In this document: positions 26,793 through 35,093 of the stretch, one piece after another | How the letters are laid out: every line of letters begins with the position of its first letter | Position numbering within the stretch: the stretch's first letter is position 1 | Notes under the pieces: generated by a model | What the model saw: the letters and a program-made list of their open reading frames with translations, nothing else | Told to the model about the DNA's origin: nothing | Databases searched by the model: none | Program-made: the position numbers and the translations under genes | Source of the DNA: Roseiarcus sp963721905 | Lineage (GTDB): Bacteria; Pseudomonadota; Alphaproteobacteria; Rhizobiales; Beijerinckiaceae | Length of the DNA stretch: 64,000 bases | Direction of reading: 5' to 3' | Assembly: GCA_963721905.1 (NCBI GenBank) | Contig: CAVRMF010000015.1 | Coordinates: forward strand, 291,522-355,521

Positions 26793-26960
26793 TCAGTGAT
26801 GCCAATGATGCCAGTGGTGCCAGTAATGCCAGTGGTGCCAGTAATGCCAGTGGTGCCAATGATGCCAGTGGTGCCAGTGATACCACTGAGCGTCGGCGCC
26901 CGTCGTCATTGCGACGAGGCAAACAACCACAGTGGCGACTATCAACAAGCTCTTTGTCAT
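26793..26960 (-). CDS. Small secreted Trp/His/Tyr repeat protein
   Basis: The start at ATG 26960 gives a clear signal peptide (MTKSLLIVATVVVCLVAMTT, cleavage after ADA). The mature part is QWYHWHHWHHWHH-like: about ten repeats of the triplets WHH or WHY. The TGA at 26793 comes from a single change in a TGG repeat codon; beyond it the same repeat frame continues to TAG at 26742, so the protein was once about 17 residues longer. The His-rich, aromatic repeat could bind metals or form an adhesive surface layer; this is inference. Confidence 0.6.
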   Translation of the reverse strand: MTKSLLIVATVVVCLVAMTTGADAQWYHWHHWHHWHHWHYWHHWHYWHHWHHWHH

Positions 26961-27332
26961 GGCGATCAATCCCATTTGAGAGGAACTCATCGGACGAACG
27001 TCGGCCGTCGTCCATAGCAACATGGCGTGCTGTTTTTGACGGGTGGCGATCAGCGCTCGGCCGCTGCCGAAAAGTGGCGCACGCCTCAAGGGGCGTACAA
27101 ATCAGCGCCGCCAGACAGTGACTTAGATTATCGCCTCCAAGGCCGGCAAACACGCGTCCAGAAACTCTGACGGGACCGGTTTGGTTCCATCCTGGCAAAC
27201 CTCAAAGGAAAGAGCCGCCGAATTGCTGGAGGCCCGCTTTCCGCGGGCATGACGCCGAACCCAACTTCTGGACAGCGCGGCCAAACGCCGCCAATGTCCG
27301 GGGCGACAACTTCCTCTCGTTGGCCCTGCCTC
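26961..27332. other. Intergenic stretch between divergent genes
   Basis: It contains no supportable gene. It must hold the promoters of the repeat protein (minus) and of the acyl-CoA dehydrogenase operon (plus); no consensus promoter was fixed. Confidence 0.4.
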
Positions 27333-28505
27333 ATGATCCCCAACGCCCCCCGCCCGTTCGATTTCGACCTCGGCGACAGCGCCGAGATGATCCGCGAGAG
27401 CGCCGGCGCTTTCGCAGAAAAAGAGATCGCGCCGCGCGCCGGGGCGATCGACCGCGACAATCTCTTCCCGCGCGATCTCTGGCCGAAGATGGGGGCGCTG
27501 GGTTTACACGGGATCACCGCGCCGGAGGAATACGGGGGCTTAGGGCTGGGCTACCTGCAGCATTGCGTGGCGATGGAGGAGGTGTCGCGCGCTTCCGGCT
27601 CTGTCGGCCTCTCCTACGGCGCGCACTCGAACCTCTGCGTCAATCAGATCGCCCGCAACGGCGACGAGGCGCAGAAGGCGCGCTACCTGCCGAAGCTCAT
27701 CTCCGGCGAGCACGTCGGCGGGCTCGCGATGTCTGAGCCGAACGCGGGCTCCGACGTCGTGTCGATGACCACGCGCGCCGAGAAGAAGGGCGACCGCTAC
27801 GTCCTCAATGGCGCGAAAATGTGGATCACCAACGGCCCGGTCGCCGAGACGCTCGTCGTCTACGCCAAGACCGATCCCGCGGCCGGCGCGCGCGGCATCA
27901 CCGCCTTTATCGTCGAGCGCGGCATGAAGGGCTTCTCGCAGGGGCCGAAGCTCGACAAGCTCGGCATGCGCGGCTCCGACACTTCAGAGCTCGTCTTCTC
28001 CGACTGCGAGGCGCCGGAAGAGAATGTGTTGGGCGCCGTCGGCAAGGGCGTCAACGTGCTGATGAGCGGCCTCGACTACGAGCGCGTGGTGCTCTCCGCC
28101 GGGCCGCTCGGCCTCATGCAGGCGGCGCTCGACGTCGTGCTGCCTTACGTCCACGAGCGCAAGCAGTTCGGCCAGCCGATCGGCATGTTCCAGCTGGTCC
28201 AGGGCAAACTCGCCGACATGTATGTGACGCTGAACGCCGCGCGCGCCTATGTCTACGCCGTCGCCAAGGCCTGCGACCGCGGCCAGACGACGCGCGAGGA
28301 CGCAGCCGGCGCGATCCTCTACGCCGCCGAGCGCGCGACGCAGGTCGCGCTCGACGCGATCCAGGTTCTCGGTGGCAACGGCTATACCAACGACTATCCC
28401 CTGGGCCGACTCCTCCGCGACGCAAAACTCTACGAGATCGGCGCCGGCACGAGCGAAATCCGGCGCATGCTGATCGGGCGGGAGCTCTACGCCAAGTCGG
28501 CGTGA
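27333..28505 (+). CDS. Acyl-CoA dehydrogenase, isovaleryl-CoA dehydrogenase type
   Basis: The 390-residue flavoenzyme oxidises acyl-CoA thioesters at the alpha-beta position and passes electrons to ETF. ATG 27333 gives the usual family length. Motifs are GLGLGYLQHCVAMEEVSRAS, SEPNAGSDVVSM (flavin and substrate contact) and MWITNGPVAETLVVYAKTD. GLDYERVVLSAG has the Glu in the place used as catalytic base by isovaleryl-CoA dehydrogenases rather than the C-terminal one. The end is GAGTSEIRRMLIGREL. It may act on branched-chain or other acyl-CoAs produced by the neighbouring pathway. Confidence 0.9.
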   Translation: MIPNAPRPFDFDLGDSAEMIRESAGAFAEKEIAPRAGAIDRDNLFPRDLWPKMGALGLHGITAPEEYGGLGLGYLQHCVAMEEVSRASGSVGLSYGAHSNLCVNQIARNGDEAQKARYLPKLISGEHVGGLAMSEPNAGSDVVSMTTRAEKKGDRYVLNGAKMWITNGPVAETLVVYAKTDPAAGARGITAFIVERGMKGFSQGPKLDKLGMRGSDTSELVFSDCEAPEENVLGAVGKGVNVLMSGLDYERVVLSAGPLGLMQAALDVVLPYVHERKQFGQPIGMFQLVQGKLADMYVTLNAARAYVYAVAKACDRGQTTREDAAGAILYAAERATQVALDAIQVLGGNGYTNDYPLGRLLRDAKLYEIGAGTSEIRRMLIGRELYAKSA

Positions 28506-28582
28506 GCTTGCGGTCTCGACCAGCGCGAAGCATCCTGCAAATATGCGCGGCGCGACACGATCTTAAGGGAGCGGGCAATCCG

Positions 28583-29860
28583 GTGAGCGACCCATCGAAC
28601 TTCGATCTCATCTTGCGCGGCGGCCGGGTCATTTGCCCGGCGTCGGGGATCGACGGCGTGAAGGACGTGGGCGTGCGCAACGGCCTGATCGCCGCAATCG
28701 AGAACCACGTTCCCGCAAGTTCGGCTCATGAGGTCGTCGACGTCTCGGGCAAGCTTGTGCTGCCGGGCCTGATCGACACCCATGCGCATGTCTACCAGTA
28801 TGTGTCGGGCCGTTTCGGGCTCAACGCCGATATGGTCGGCGTGCATTCCGGCGTGACCACGGTCGTCGATCAGGGCGGCCCGTCCTGCATGACGCTCCCC
28901 GGCTTTCGCCATTTCGTCGTCGAATCCGCGAAAACGCGCGTGGTCGCGTTTCTATGCGCCTATGTTGTGGGCGGCCTCGAGGGTCATTATTATCCCCAGT
29001 TGTACAGCCCGGAAGGCGTCGATGTCGCCGCCACCGTTGCGGCGGCGAAAGCCAACAAGGATATCGTCCGCGGGATCAAGGCGCACGCCGAAATCGGCGG
29101 CTTTGCCCGCTGGGGCATTCGCGTCATCGAGATGGCCGCGGAGATCGGCCGCCTCGCGGAATTGCCGGTCTACGTCCATTTCGGCCAGCTGTGGGGCTTG
29201 CCGGAATCAGGCGCCAACGGCGAGGACGCAGATACGATCGTCGAGCGTGTGATACCGCTCTTGAAACCCGGTGACGTGCTCGCGCATCCGTTCACGCGCC
29301 ATCCCGGCGGCTTCGTCAATCGCCAAGGTCAGGTGCATCGCGTCATAAGAGCGGCGCTCGATCGCGGCCTCAAGGTGGATGTGGGGCACGGCAGCCATTT
29401 CTCTTACCGTCTCGCCAGGACGGCGCTCGACGCTGGCATTGTTCCGCATACCCTGGGGGCCGACATGCACGGCTATAACACGCGCGTGCCGCCGCCGCCG
29501 GGAACGCCGAAAGAGCATCCCGACGACGAAAACCACCCCTTCCTCGGCCAGGCCCGCTTCAGTCTGACTCAGGCCATGAGCTCCATGATGGCGCTGGGGC
29601 TGTCGCTCGATGAAGTGGTCCCGATGGTCACCAGCAACGCAGCGGCGATGCTCGGCATGTCCGGCGAGATCGGCGCGTTGGCGGTGGGGCGCGCAGCCGA
29701 CATTTCGGTTCTTGATGACGATCGCGGGCGCTTCCGCCTCAGCGATAACGAAAAGAACGAGGTGGTCGCGGAGCGTTTGTTGCGCCCGGCTTTCTGTCTC
29801 CGCGCCCGCTGCCGTTTCGACGCCGACGCGCCGATCCTGCCGGCGGCAGTCGCCGCCTGA
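28583..29860 (+). CDS. Amidohydrolase/deacetylase-family metallohydrolase
   Basis: A GTG start at 28583 follows AAGGGAG and gives 425 residues. The protein is a metal-dependent TIM-barrel hydrolase: GLIDTHAHVY carries the HxH pair, RGIKAHAEIGG offers a Lys that could be carboxylated, VYVHFG and LAHPFTRH hold further ligands, and LGADMHG the final Asp. Such enzymes cleave cyclic or linear amides. Its stop overlaps the next start (TGATG), so it works in one operon with the esterase-like and molybdenum hydroxylase genes. The substrate is unknown; N-heterocycles or acylated amines are options. Confidence 0.88.
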   Translation: MSDPSNFDLILRGGRVICPASGIDGVKDVGVRNGLIAAIENHVPASSAHEVVDVSGKLVLPGLIDTHAHVYQYVSGRFGLNADMVGVHSGVTTVVDQGGPSCMTLPGFRHFVVESAKTRVVAFLCAYVVGGLEGHYYPQLYSPEGVDVAATVAAAKANKDIVRGIKAHAEIGGFARWGIRVIEMAAEIGRLAELPVYVHFGQLWGLPESGANGEDADTIVERVIPLLKPGDVLAHPFTRHPGGFVNRQGQVHRVIRAALDRGLKVDVGHGSHFSYRLARTALDAGIVPHTLGADMHGYNTRVPPPPGTPKEHPDDENHPFLGQARFSLTQAMSSMMALGLSLDEVVPMVTSNAAAMLGMSGEIGALAVGRAADISVLDDDRGRFRLSDNEKNEVVAERLLRPAFCLRARCRFDADAPILPAAVAA

Positions 29861-30714
29861 TGAACGCGTCCGGCCCTGCCGATCCGCGCGAGCGTTGGGG
29901 AGAGCTGACGAGGCAGGAGCGCGACGCCGCCTATGACAACAATGCCGCGACCATCAATAGCGCCGCCCTTGTTGCCGCGCGTAACGAGGCGTCGGCCGCC
30001 TTTCGCGCCCGCAGAAACTGGCGCCTCGATCTCCCCTATGGTCCCGAACCGTCTCAGAAGTGGGACATTTATCCGGCCGCTGACCCGAAAGCGCCGGTCT
30101 TGATATTCATTCACGGCGGCTATTGGCAGCGGAACAGCCGGGAACTTTTCGCCATCATGGCTGAAGGCGCGTTGGCCAGGCGCCTGACGGTCGCAATGCC
30201 TGGTTATAGGCTAGCTCCCGCCGCGACAATGACGCAGATCGTCGCCGAAATTCGCGCCGCGCTGGATTGGTTGGCCCGTGAGGGCGCAACGCAGGGCGCA
30301 GGCGGCCCGGCAATCGTCTCGGGCTGGTCGGCGGGCGCGCATCTCGCGGCGCTTGCGCTCGATCATCCTTATGTGCGCGCCGGCGTAGGGATCTCTGGCG
30401 TCTACGAATTGGGGCCGTTGCGCGACACCAGCCTCAACGCCGCGCTGAACCTGACGGATGCGGAGATATCGCGTTTCTCGCCGCTGCGGCTACCACCGAC
30501 CCGCAAACCATTCATCCTCGCTTATGGCGGCGCGGAACTGCCGGCGCTCGTTCACGACTCGCGTCGCCTGCATGCGATCCGATCGGCGGCGCAGGCGCCG
30601 GGTTGGCTGATTCCGATCGCGGGCGCCAATCATTTCACCGTGCTTGACGCGTTGCGCGAGCCCGCCGGAGAAATTCTTCACGCGATCCTCGCTCTCACGG
30701 GGCTCGTGAAATGA
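29860..30714 (+). CDS. Alpha/beta hydrolase, arylformamidase/esterase-like
   Basis: The 284-residue protein is of the alpha/beta-hydrolase fold. The oxyanion motif HGGYWQ follows IFIHGG, the nucleophile sits in GWSAGAHLAALAL, and a C-terminal His is in GANHFTVLDAL. The front (WGELTRQERDAAYDNNAATI) resembles kynurenine formamidase-like enzymes. Overlaps of one base upstream and four bases downstream (ATGA) place it firmly in the operon. It probably hydrolyses an ester or amide product of the amidohydrolase step; that is inference. Confidence 0.85.
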   Translation: MNASGPADPRERWGELTRQERDAAYDNNAATINSAALVAARNEASAAFRARRNWRLDLPYGPEPSQKWDIYPAADPKAPVLIFIHGGYWQRNSRELFAIMAEGALARRLTVAMPGYRLAPAATMTQIVAEIRAALDWLAREGATQGAGGPAIVSGWSAGAHLAALALDHPYVRAGVGISGVYELGPLRDTSLNAALNLTDAEISRFSPLRLPPTRKPFILAYGGAELPALVHDSRRLHAIRSAAQAPGWLIPIAGANHFTVLDALREPAGEILHAILALTGLVK

Positions 30715-33074
30715 CCCTAGCGCGGAAGTCACAGGGCGTCGGCGTTTCCGTGCTTCGCAAAGAGGACGATCGGCTGCTGCGCGGCCGCGGGCAATTTGTC
30801 GGCGACATCCGTCTGGCCAACATGCACGACGTCGCCTTCGTGCGCAGCCCGCTCGCGCACGCGCGAATCCGGGCCATCCACATCCCGCCAGCCCATCGCG
30901 ATCGCGTCTTCATCGCTGACGACCTCAAGGGCGTGCGGCCGATCCGCGCCGTCTCCGGTCTCAAGGGTTTCAAGCCGTCGGATCAGCCGGTTCTTGCGAC
31001 CGGCAAAGTGCGGCACGTCGGCGAACTGGTCGCGATGTGCGTCGCGCCGACGCGCGCCGAAGGGGAGGACATCGCGGCGCAAGTGCAGGTCGACTTTGAG
31101 GAACTGCCCGCCGTGCACGACATGCTCGCGGCGCGCCGACCGGATTCGGCCCTGGTGCACGAAGAGTGGGGCGACAACGTCTTTCTGGAAACATTCGTCG
31201 ACATCGGCATCGAGAAAGCGTTTGACGCGCCGGTCAAAGTCACACGCGAAATCGCCACCGCCCGTCAATGCATGGCGCCGATCGAGGGTCGCGGCGTTGT
31301 CGCGCATTTCGATCATCGGCTCGATCAATTGACGCTGCATAGCTCGACGCAGCTGCCGCATATCGTGCGCAACGGCCTCAGCGAATGTCTCGACATGGAT
31401 CAGGGACGCGTCCGCATCATCGCACCGGACGTCGGCGGCGGCTTCGGCTACAAAGGCATTCTGCTGCCCGAAGAGGTGTGCCTGGGGTGGCTGGCGATGC
31501 GCTGCGGTTTTCCCCTGCGTTGGCTGGAAGATCGGCGCGAACATTTGAGCGCCAGCGCCAATTGCCGCGAGCATCATTACCGCATCACCGCCTATGCCGA
31601 TCGCGACGGGCGCCTGCGCGGAATCGATTGCGAGGGGACCGTCGATTCCGGCGCCTATTCCTCGTATCCTTTCTCCGCATGCCTCGAGGCAGCGCAGCTC
31701 GCCAGCATTCTGCCGGGCCCCTACGATTTTCCCGCCTATCGCTGCCGCACCTATTCTGTCGCGACCAACAAATGCCCGGTCCTCCCCTATCGCGGCGTCG
31801 CCCGCACCGGCGTCTGTTTCGCCCTCGAGCTCGTGCTCGATGCGGTCGCGCGCGAGACCGGCATCGAGCCGGTTGAGCTGAGGCGCCGAAATCTCGTGCG
31901 CCCCGCGCAGATGCCGTTCGACAATATCACCGCCAAGCATTTCGACAGCGGCGACTACCCCGAAGCGTTGCGCCGCGCGACGGCGAACATCGATCTCGCA
32001 GCGATTCGCCAACGTCAGGCGCGGGGCGAACCCGACGGCCGGAGGATAGGCGTCGGCTTCTCCATCTACTGCGAGCAGGCAGGGCATGGAACTTCGGTCT
32101 ATGCCGGCTGGGGCATTCCGATGGTGCCCGGGCACGAACAGGCCCAGGTGCGATTGACGCCGGATGGCGGCCTCGAGATTCGCGTCGGCGTGCATTCGCA
32201 TGGACAGGGTCTGGAGACGACGCTCGCACAAGTCGCGCATGAAATCCTCGGCGTCGACGTCGGCCGCATCCGCGTCATTCATGGCGACACCGCAATCACG
32301 CCCTATTCCACGGGCACCTGGGGATCGCGCTGCATGGTGATGGCGGGCGGCGCAGTGGGAACGGCGTGCCGGGCGCTTGCCGAGCGCTGTCGAGCAATCG
32401 GCGCTCATCTGCTGCAAGCCGGTCTCGACGAGGTCCAACTCGCCGATGGCCGCGTCTTGGGTCCGAACGGAAGCGTGAGCGTCAGCGACGTTGCGCGCGT
32501 CTGGTATCGCCGCCCGCAAGATCTGCCTCGCGCTGTCGATCCCGGCGGCCTCGAAGTCACCGCTGGCTATAAGCCTGAGCGCGACAGCGGCTCCTTCAGC
32601 TACGCCGCGCATGCGGCTCTGGTGGCCGTCGATACGGATCTCGGCGAAGTCGACATTCTCGACTATGTAATCGTCGAGGACGGCGGCGTGCTCGTCAACC
32701 CGATGATCGTCGACGGCCAGATCTTTGGCGGATTCGCGCAGGGGCTCGGCACCGCGCTCTATGAAGAGATGCGATTCGACCCTGCAGGACAGCCGCTCTC
32801 GACGACTTTCGCGGACTATCTGCTCCCAGGCTCGGCCGAGACGCCCGCGCCGCGCCTTGAACATATTGAGACGCCTTCGCCCTATACGATGTTCGGCGTC
32901 AAGGGCATTGGCGAAGGCGGCGCGATTGCTCCGCCGGCCGCGATCGTCAATGCGATCAACGACGCCCTGGCGAGCATCGGCGTCGAGATGTCGCATTCGC
33001 CGGTGACGCCGATCGACATCGTCCGCGCCGCGCTCGACGCGCGACGGCTACGCGAGGCGAAGGCCGCCGAATGA
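30711..33074 (+). CDS. Molybdenum hydroxylase, large subunit (CoxL/XDH family)
   Basis: The 787-residue protein is the molybdopterin-binding subunit of a xanthine-dehydrogenase-type hydroxylase. Motifs: LRKEDDRLLRGRGQFVGDI at the start, MAPIEGRGVVAHFD, GGGFGYKG at the cofactor site, VLPYRGVARTGVCFALEL, and the C-terminal GIGEGGAIAPPAAIVNAIND with the catalytic Glu. The CO-dehydrogenase signature AYRCSFR is absent, so it is not a true CO dehydrogenase. It forms a complex with the next two gene products and would hydroxylate an aromatic or aldehyde carbon with water as oxygen source. Confidence 0.93.
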   Translation: MTLARKSQGVGVSVLRKEDDRLLRGRGQFVGDIRLANMHDVAFVRSPLAHARIRAIHIPPAHRDRVFIADDLKGVRPIRAVSGLKGFKPSDQPVLATGKVRHVGELVAMCVAPTRAEGEDIAAQVQVDFEELPAVHDMLAARRPDSALVHEEWGDNVFLETFVDIGIEKAFDAPVKVTREIATARQCMAPIEGRGVVAHFDHRLDQLTLHSSTQLPHIVRNGLSECLDMDQGRVRIIAPDVGGGFGYKGILLPEEVCLGWLAMRCGFPLRWLEDRREHLSASANCREHHYRITAYADRDGRLRGIDCEGTVDSGAYSSYPFSACLEAAQLASILPGPYDFPAYRCRTYSVATNKCPVLPYRGVARTGVCFALELVLDAVARETGIEPVELRRRNLVRPAQMPFDNITAKHFDSGDYPEALRRATANIDLAAIRQRQARGEPDGRRIGVGFSIYCEQAGHGTSVYAGWGIPMVPGHEQAQVRLTPDGGLEIRVGVHSHGQGLETTLAQVAHEILGVDVGRIRVIHGDTAITPYSTGTWGSRCMVMAGGAVGTACRALAERCRAIGAHLLQAGLDEVQLADGRVLGPNGSVSVSDVARVWYRRPQDLPRAVDPGGLEVTAGYKPERDSGSFSYAAHAALVAVDTDLGEVDILDYVIVEDGGVLVNPMIVDGQIFGGFAQGLGTALYEEMRFDPAGQPLSTTFADYLLPGSAETPAPRLEHIETPSPYTMFGVKGIGEGGAIAPPAAIVNAINDALASIGVEMSHSPVTPIDIVRAALDARRLREAKAAE

Positions 33075-33907
33075 AGTCTGGCGACTTCTACTATCGAAGG
33101 CCGGCGAGCGTCGCAGAGGCATTGCAAATTCTCGATTCCGAAGGCCCGGGCGCGAAGCTCATCGCGGGCGGACAATCGCTGGGCCCGATGCTCAATCTGC
33201 GCGTCGTGCAGCTGACGACGCTCATCGATATTTCTGCGCTCGCCGAGTTGCGGCGCGCCGGCGCCGAGGGCGACGATCTCGTGCTCGGCGCCTGCGTCAC
33301 CCATGCCGATATCGAGGGCGGCCGGGCGGGCGCCGAGCTCGGCGCGCTCATGTCGAGAATCGCGGGCGGGATCGCCTATCGCGCAGTGAGAAATCGTGGT
33401 ACGATCGGCGGCAGTCTGTGTCACGCCGATCCCGCCGCCGATTGGGTGACTGCCTTGCCCGCGCTCGGCGCCGTCGCGGTGATCCGGGGCTTGCGAGGCG
33501 AGCGGCGACTGCCGGTCGAAACCTTCGTTGCCGGCGCGCTGACGACTGCGCTCGAGCCCTCGGAAATGCTGGTTGCGGTCACTGTACGAAGGCCGCATCC
33601 GCAAAGCCTGTTTGGCTACGCCAAGTTTTGCCGCAAGGTCGGCGAGTTCGCGAAAGCGAGCGCCGCGATCCTGGTCGAGCCCCGTGCGACGGAGGGCCGA
33701 GTGGCGCTCGGCGCTCTGGACGGCGCGCCGCAGATCGAGCGCGCCGAAAGTCTGCTGATCCGGCCCGCCTCAGCCGGGCAACCGCTCCGCATCGATCCGG
33801 CCGCCGCCAACGCCGCGTTGATCGCGGCCGGCGTCGCCGATCCCGCGCGCCGTCACATCCATGCGACGATCCTCGCGCGCGCCGCGCTGGCGGCGGCGGC
33901 GGCATGA
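33071..33907 (+). CDS. Molybdenum hydroxylase, FAD subunit (CoxM family)
   Basis: The 278-residue medium subunit binds FAD and passes electrons from the iron-sulfur subunit to an acceptor. The FAD motif AGGQSLGPMLNLR is at about residue 33, and VRNRGTIGGSLCHADPAADW at about 97. The C-terminal CO_deh_flav-type domain follows (FGYAKFCRKVGEFAKASAAI). It overlaps the large-subunit gene by four bases and the next gene by four, so all three are made together. Confidence 0.93.
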   Translation: MKSGDFYYRRPASVAEALQILDSEGPGAKLIAGGQSLGPMLNLRVVQLTTLIDISALAELRRAGAEGDDLVLGACVTHADIEGGRAGAELGALMSRIAGGIAYRAVRNRGTIGGSLCHADPAADWVTALPALGAVAVIRGLRGERRLPVETFVAGALTTALEPSEMLVAVTVRRPHPQSLFGYAKFCRKVGEFAKASAAILVEPRATEGRVALGALDGAPQIERAESLLIRPASAGQPLRIDPAAANAALIAAGVADPARRHIHATILARAALAAAAA

Positions 33908-35055
33908 TGACGCTCGCGCTCACCCTCAATGGCCGCCCGCGCGAGATCGCCATGGCGCCGCGCATGAGCCTCGCCGACATGTTGCGCGAGACCTGCGGCC
34001 TGACCGGCACGCATCTCGGCTGCGAGCACGGCGTCTGCGGCGCCTGCACGGTGCTTCTCGATGGCCAACCCGCGCGCTCATGCATCACTCTCGCCGCCGC
34101 TTGCGCGGGCGCCGAGGTGACGACGATTGAGGGCCTGGACGACGACGTCTTCGCAGACGCTTTGCGCCGCGCCTTTTCTCGACATCACGCGCTGCAATGC
34201 GGCTATTGCACTCCGGGCATGCTGATCAGCGCGCGCGATCTCGTGTTGCGCCTGAGCGAGCCCGACGAGAAGGCGATCCGCGTCGGCTTGAGCGGCAACC
34301 TCTGTCGCTGCACAGGCTATGTCGGGATTGTCAACGCGGTGAAAGAGGTGATCGCGGCGCAACGCGACGCGGGCGTCCTGGCGCTTCGCGGCGGCGGCCG
34401 CGCGACGCTGGGTCCGGTAGGAGCGCACGCCTCGGCTCCGATGACTGCTGATGCGCCACCTGGGGAGCGCCCTGTCGAGGTCTCACCGGCTCTAGCGGCG
34501 CCCGTCGCGTTTACCCCGGCGCACAGCTTCGAGCACAGTTTTACTCTCCGCGCATCACCGCAGCGCGTCTTCGCGGTTTTCGCCGATGTGCGCGCGGTCG
34601 GCGCGGCCATTCCGGGTCTCGCGCTGACGAAAGCGGACGAGCGTCACGCCGAAGGCGCTTTCTCAGTCGGCTTGGGGCCCGTCAGGGCGAAGTTCAAAGG
34701 CCAGGCCGATATCTCCCAGGATCCGGCGAGCCATTCCGGCTGCATCCTGACCGCCGGCGGCGACGTCGTCAGCGCGTCGCGTGCGCGCGGCGTGATCGAC
34801 TACCGGGTGCGTTCGGCGGACGGAGGCGGCTCGGCTGTCGCTTTGCAAATTGGCTATTCGTTGACGGGCCTGCTCGGACAGCTCGGGCGCCCCGCCCTGA
34901 TCGAGGCGGTCGCGCGCGGCCTGATCGCCAAATTCGCCGACAACCTCGAACGCCAGCTGAGCGACGCGCCGCCCGAGCGCCCGCGCCCTCTCCTGGCGAA
35001 GCTCAGCGCCGTCGTATCGCGATGGGCGACGCGGTTCGGAAAGGCGTTTCGGTGA
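33904..35055 (+). CDS. Fused 2Fe-2S subunit (CoxS) and CoxG/SRPBCC domain
   Basis: In this 383-residue protein, residues 1-165 are a complete small subunit with two 2Fe-2S clusters: Cys in GCEHGVCGACTVLLDGQPAR then C, and the second set in CGYCTPGM and NLCRCTGY. After a Pro/Ala linker, residues 205-350 form a CoxG-like SRPBCC domain (FTLRASPQRVFAVFADVRAV, then GLGPVRAKFKGQADIS). CoxG is usually a separate protein that tethers CO-dehydrogenase-type enzymes to the membrane. The fusion would fix that function at a 1:1 ratio. It ends the operon. Confidence 0.92.
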   Translation: MMTLALTLNGRPREIAMAPRMSLADMLRETCGLTGTHLGCEHGVCGACTVLLDGQPARSCITLAAACAGAEVTTIEGLDDDVFADALRRAFSRHHALQCGYCTPGMLISARDLVLRLSEPDEKAIRVGLSGNLCRCTGYVGIVNAVKEVIAAQRDAGVLALRGGGRATLGPVGAHASAPMTADAPPGERPVEVSPALAAPVAFTPAHSFEHSFTLRASPQRVFAVFADVRAVGAAIPGLALTKADERHAEGAFSVGLGPVRAKFKGQADISQDPASHSGCILTAGGDVVSASRARGVIDYRVRSADGGGSAVALQIGYSLTGLLGQLGRPALIEAVARGLIAKFADNLERQLSDAPPERPRPLLAKLSAVVSRWATRFGKAFR

Positions 35056-35093
35056 GCGGTTGCGCGGAGGGCTTTGTTTCGTATACCCGGCCT

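Noticed and set aside
26745..26890. Short repeats (TGCCAGTGGTGCCAG) that could suggest a CRISPR or satellite
   Set aside because: They are nine-base coding repeats of the WHH protein with no spacer structure.
30729..32996. Minus-strand frame of 755 codons opposite the molybdenum hydroxylase large subunit
   Set aside because: The plus-strand protein has all family motifs and operon overlaps; the antisense frame is a codon-bias shadow.
30711..35055. True aerobic CO dehydrogenase (coxMSL)
   Set aside because: Gene order is L-M-S, the AYRCSFR active-site loop is absent (PYRGVARTG instead), and CoxD/E-type maturation genes are not adjacent.
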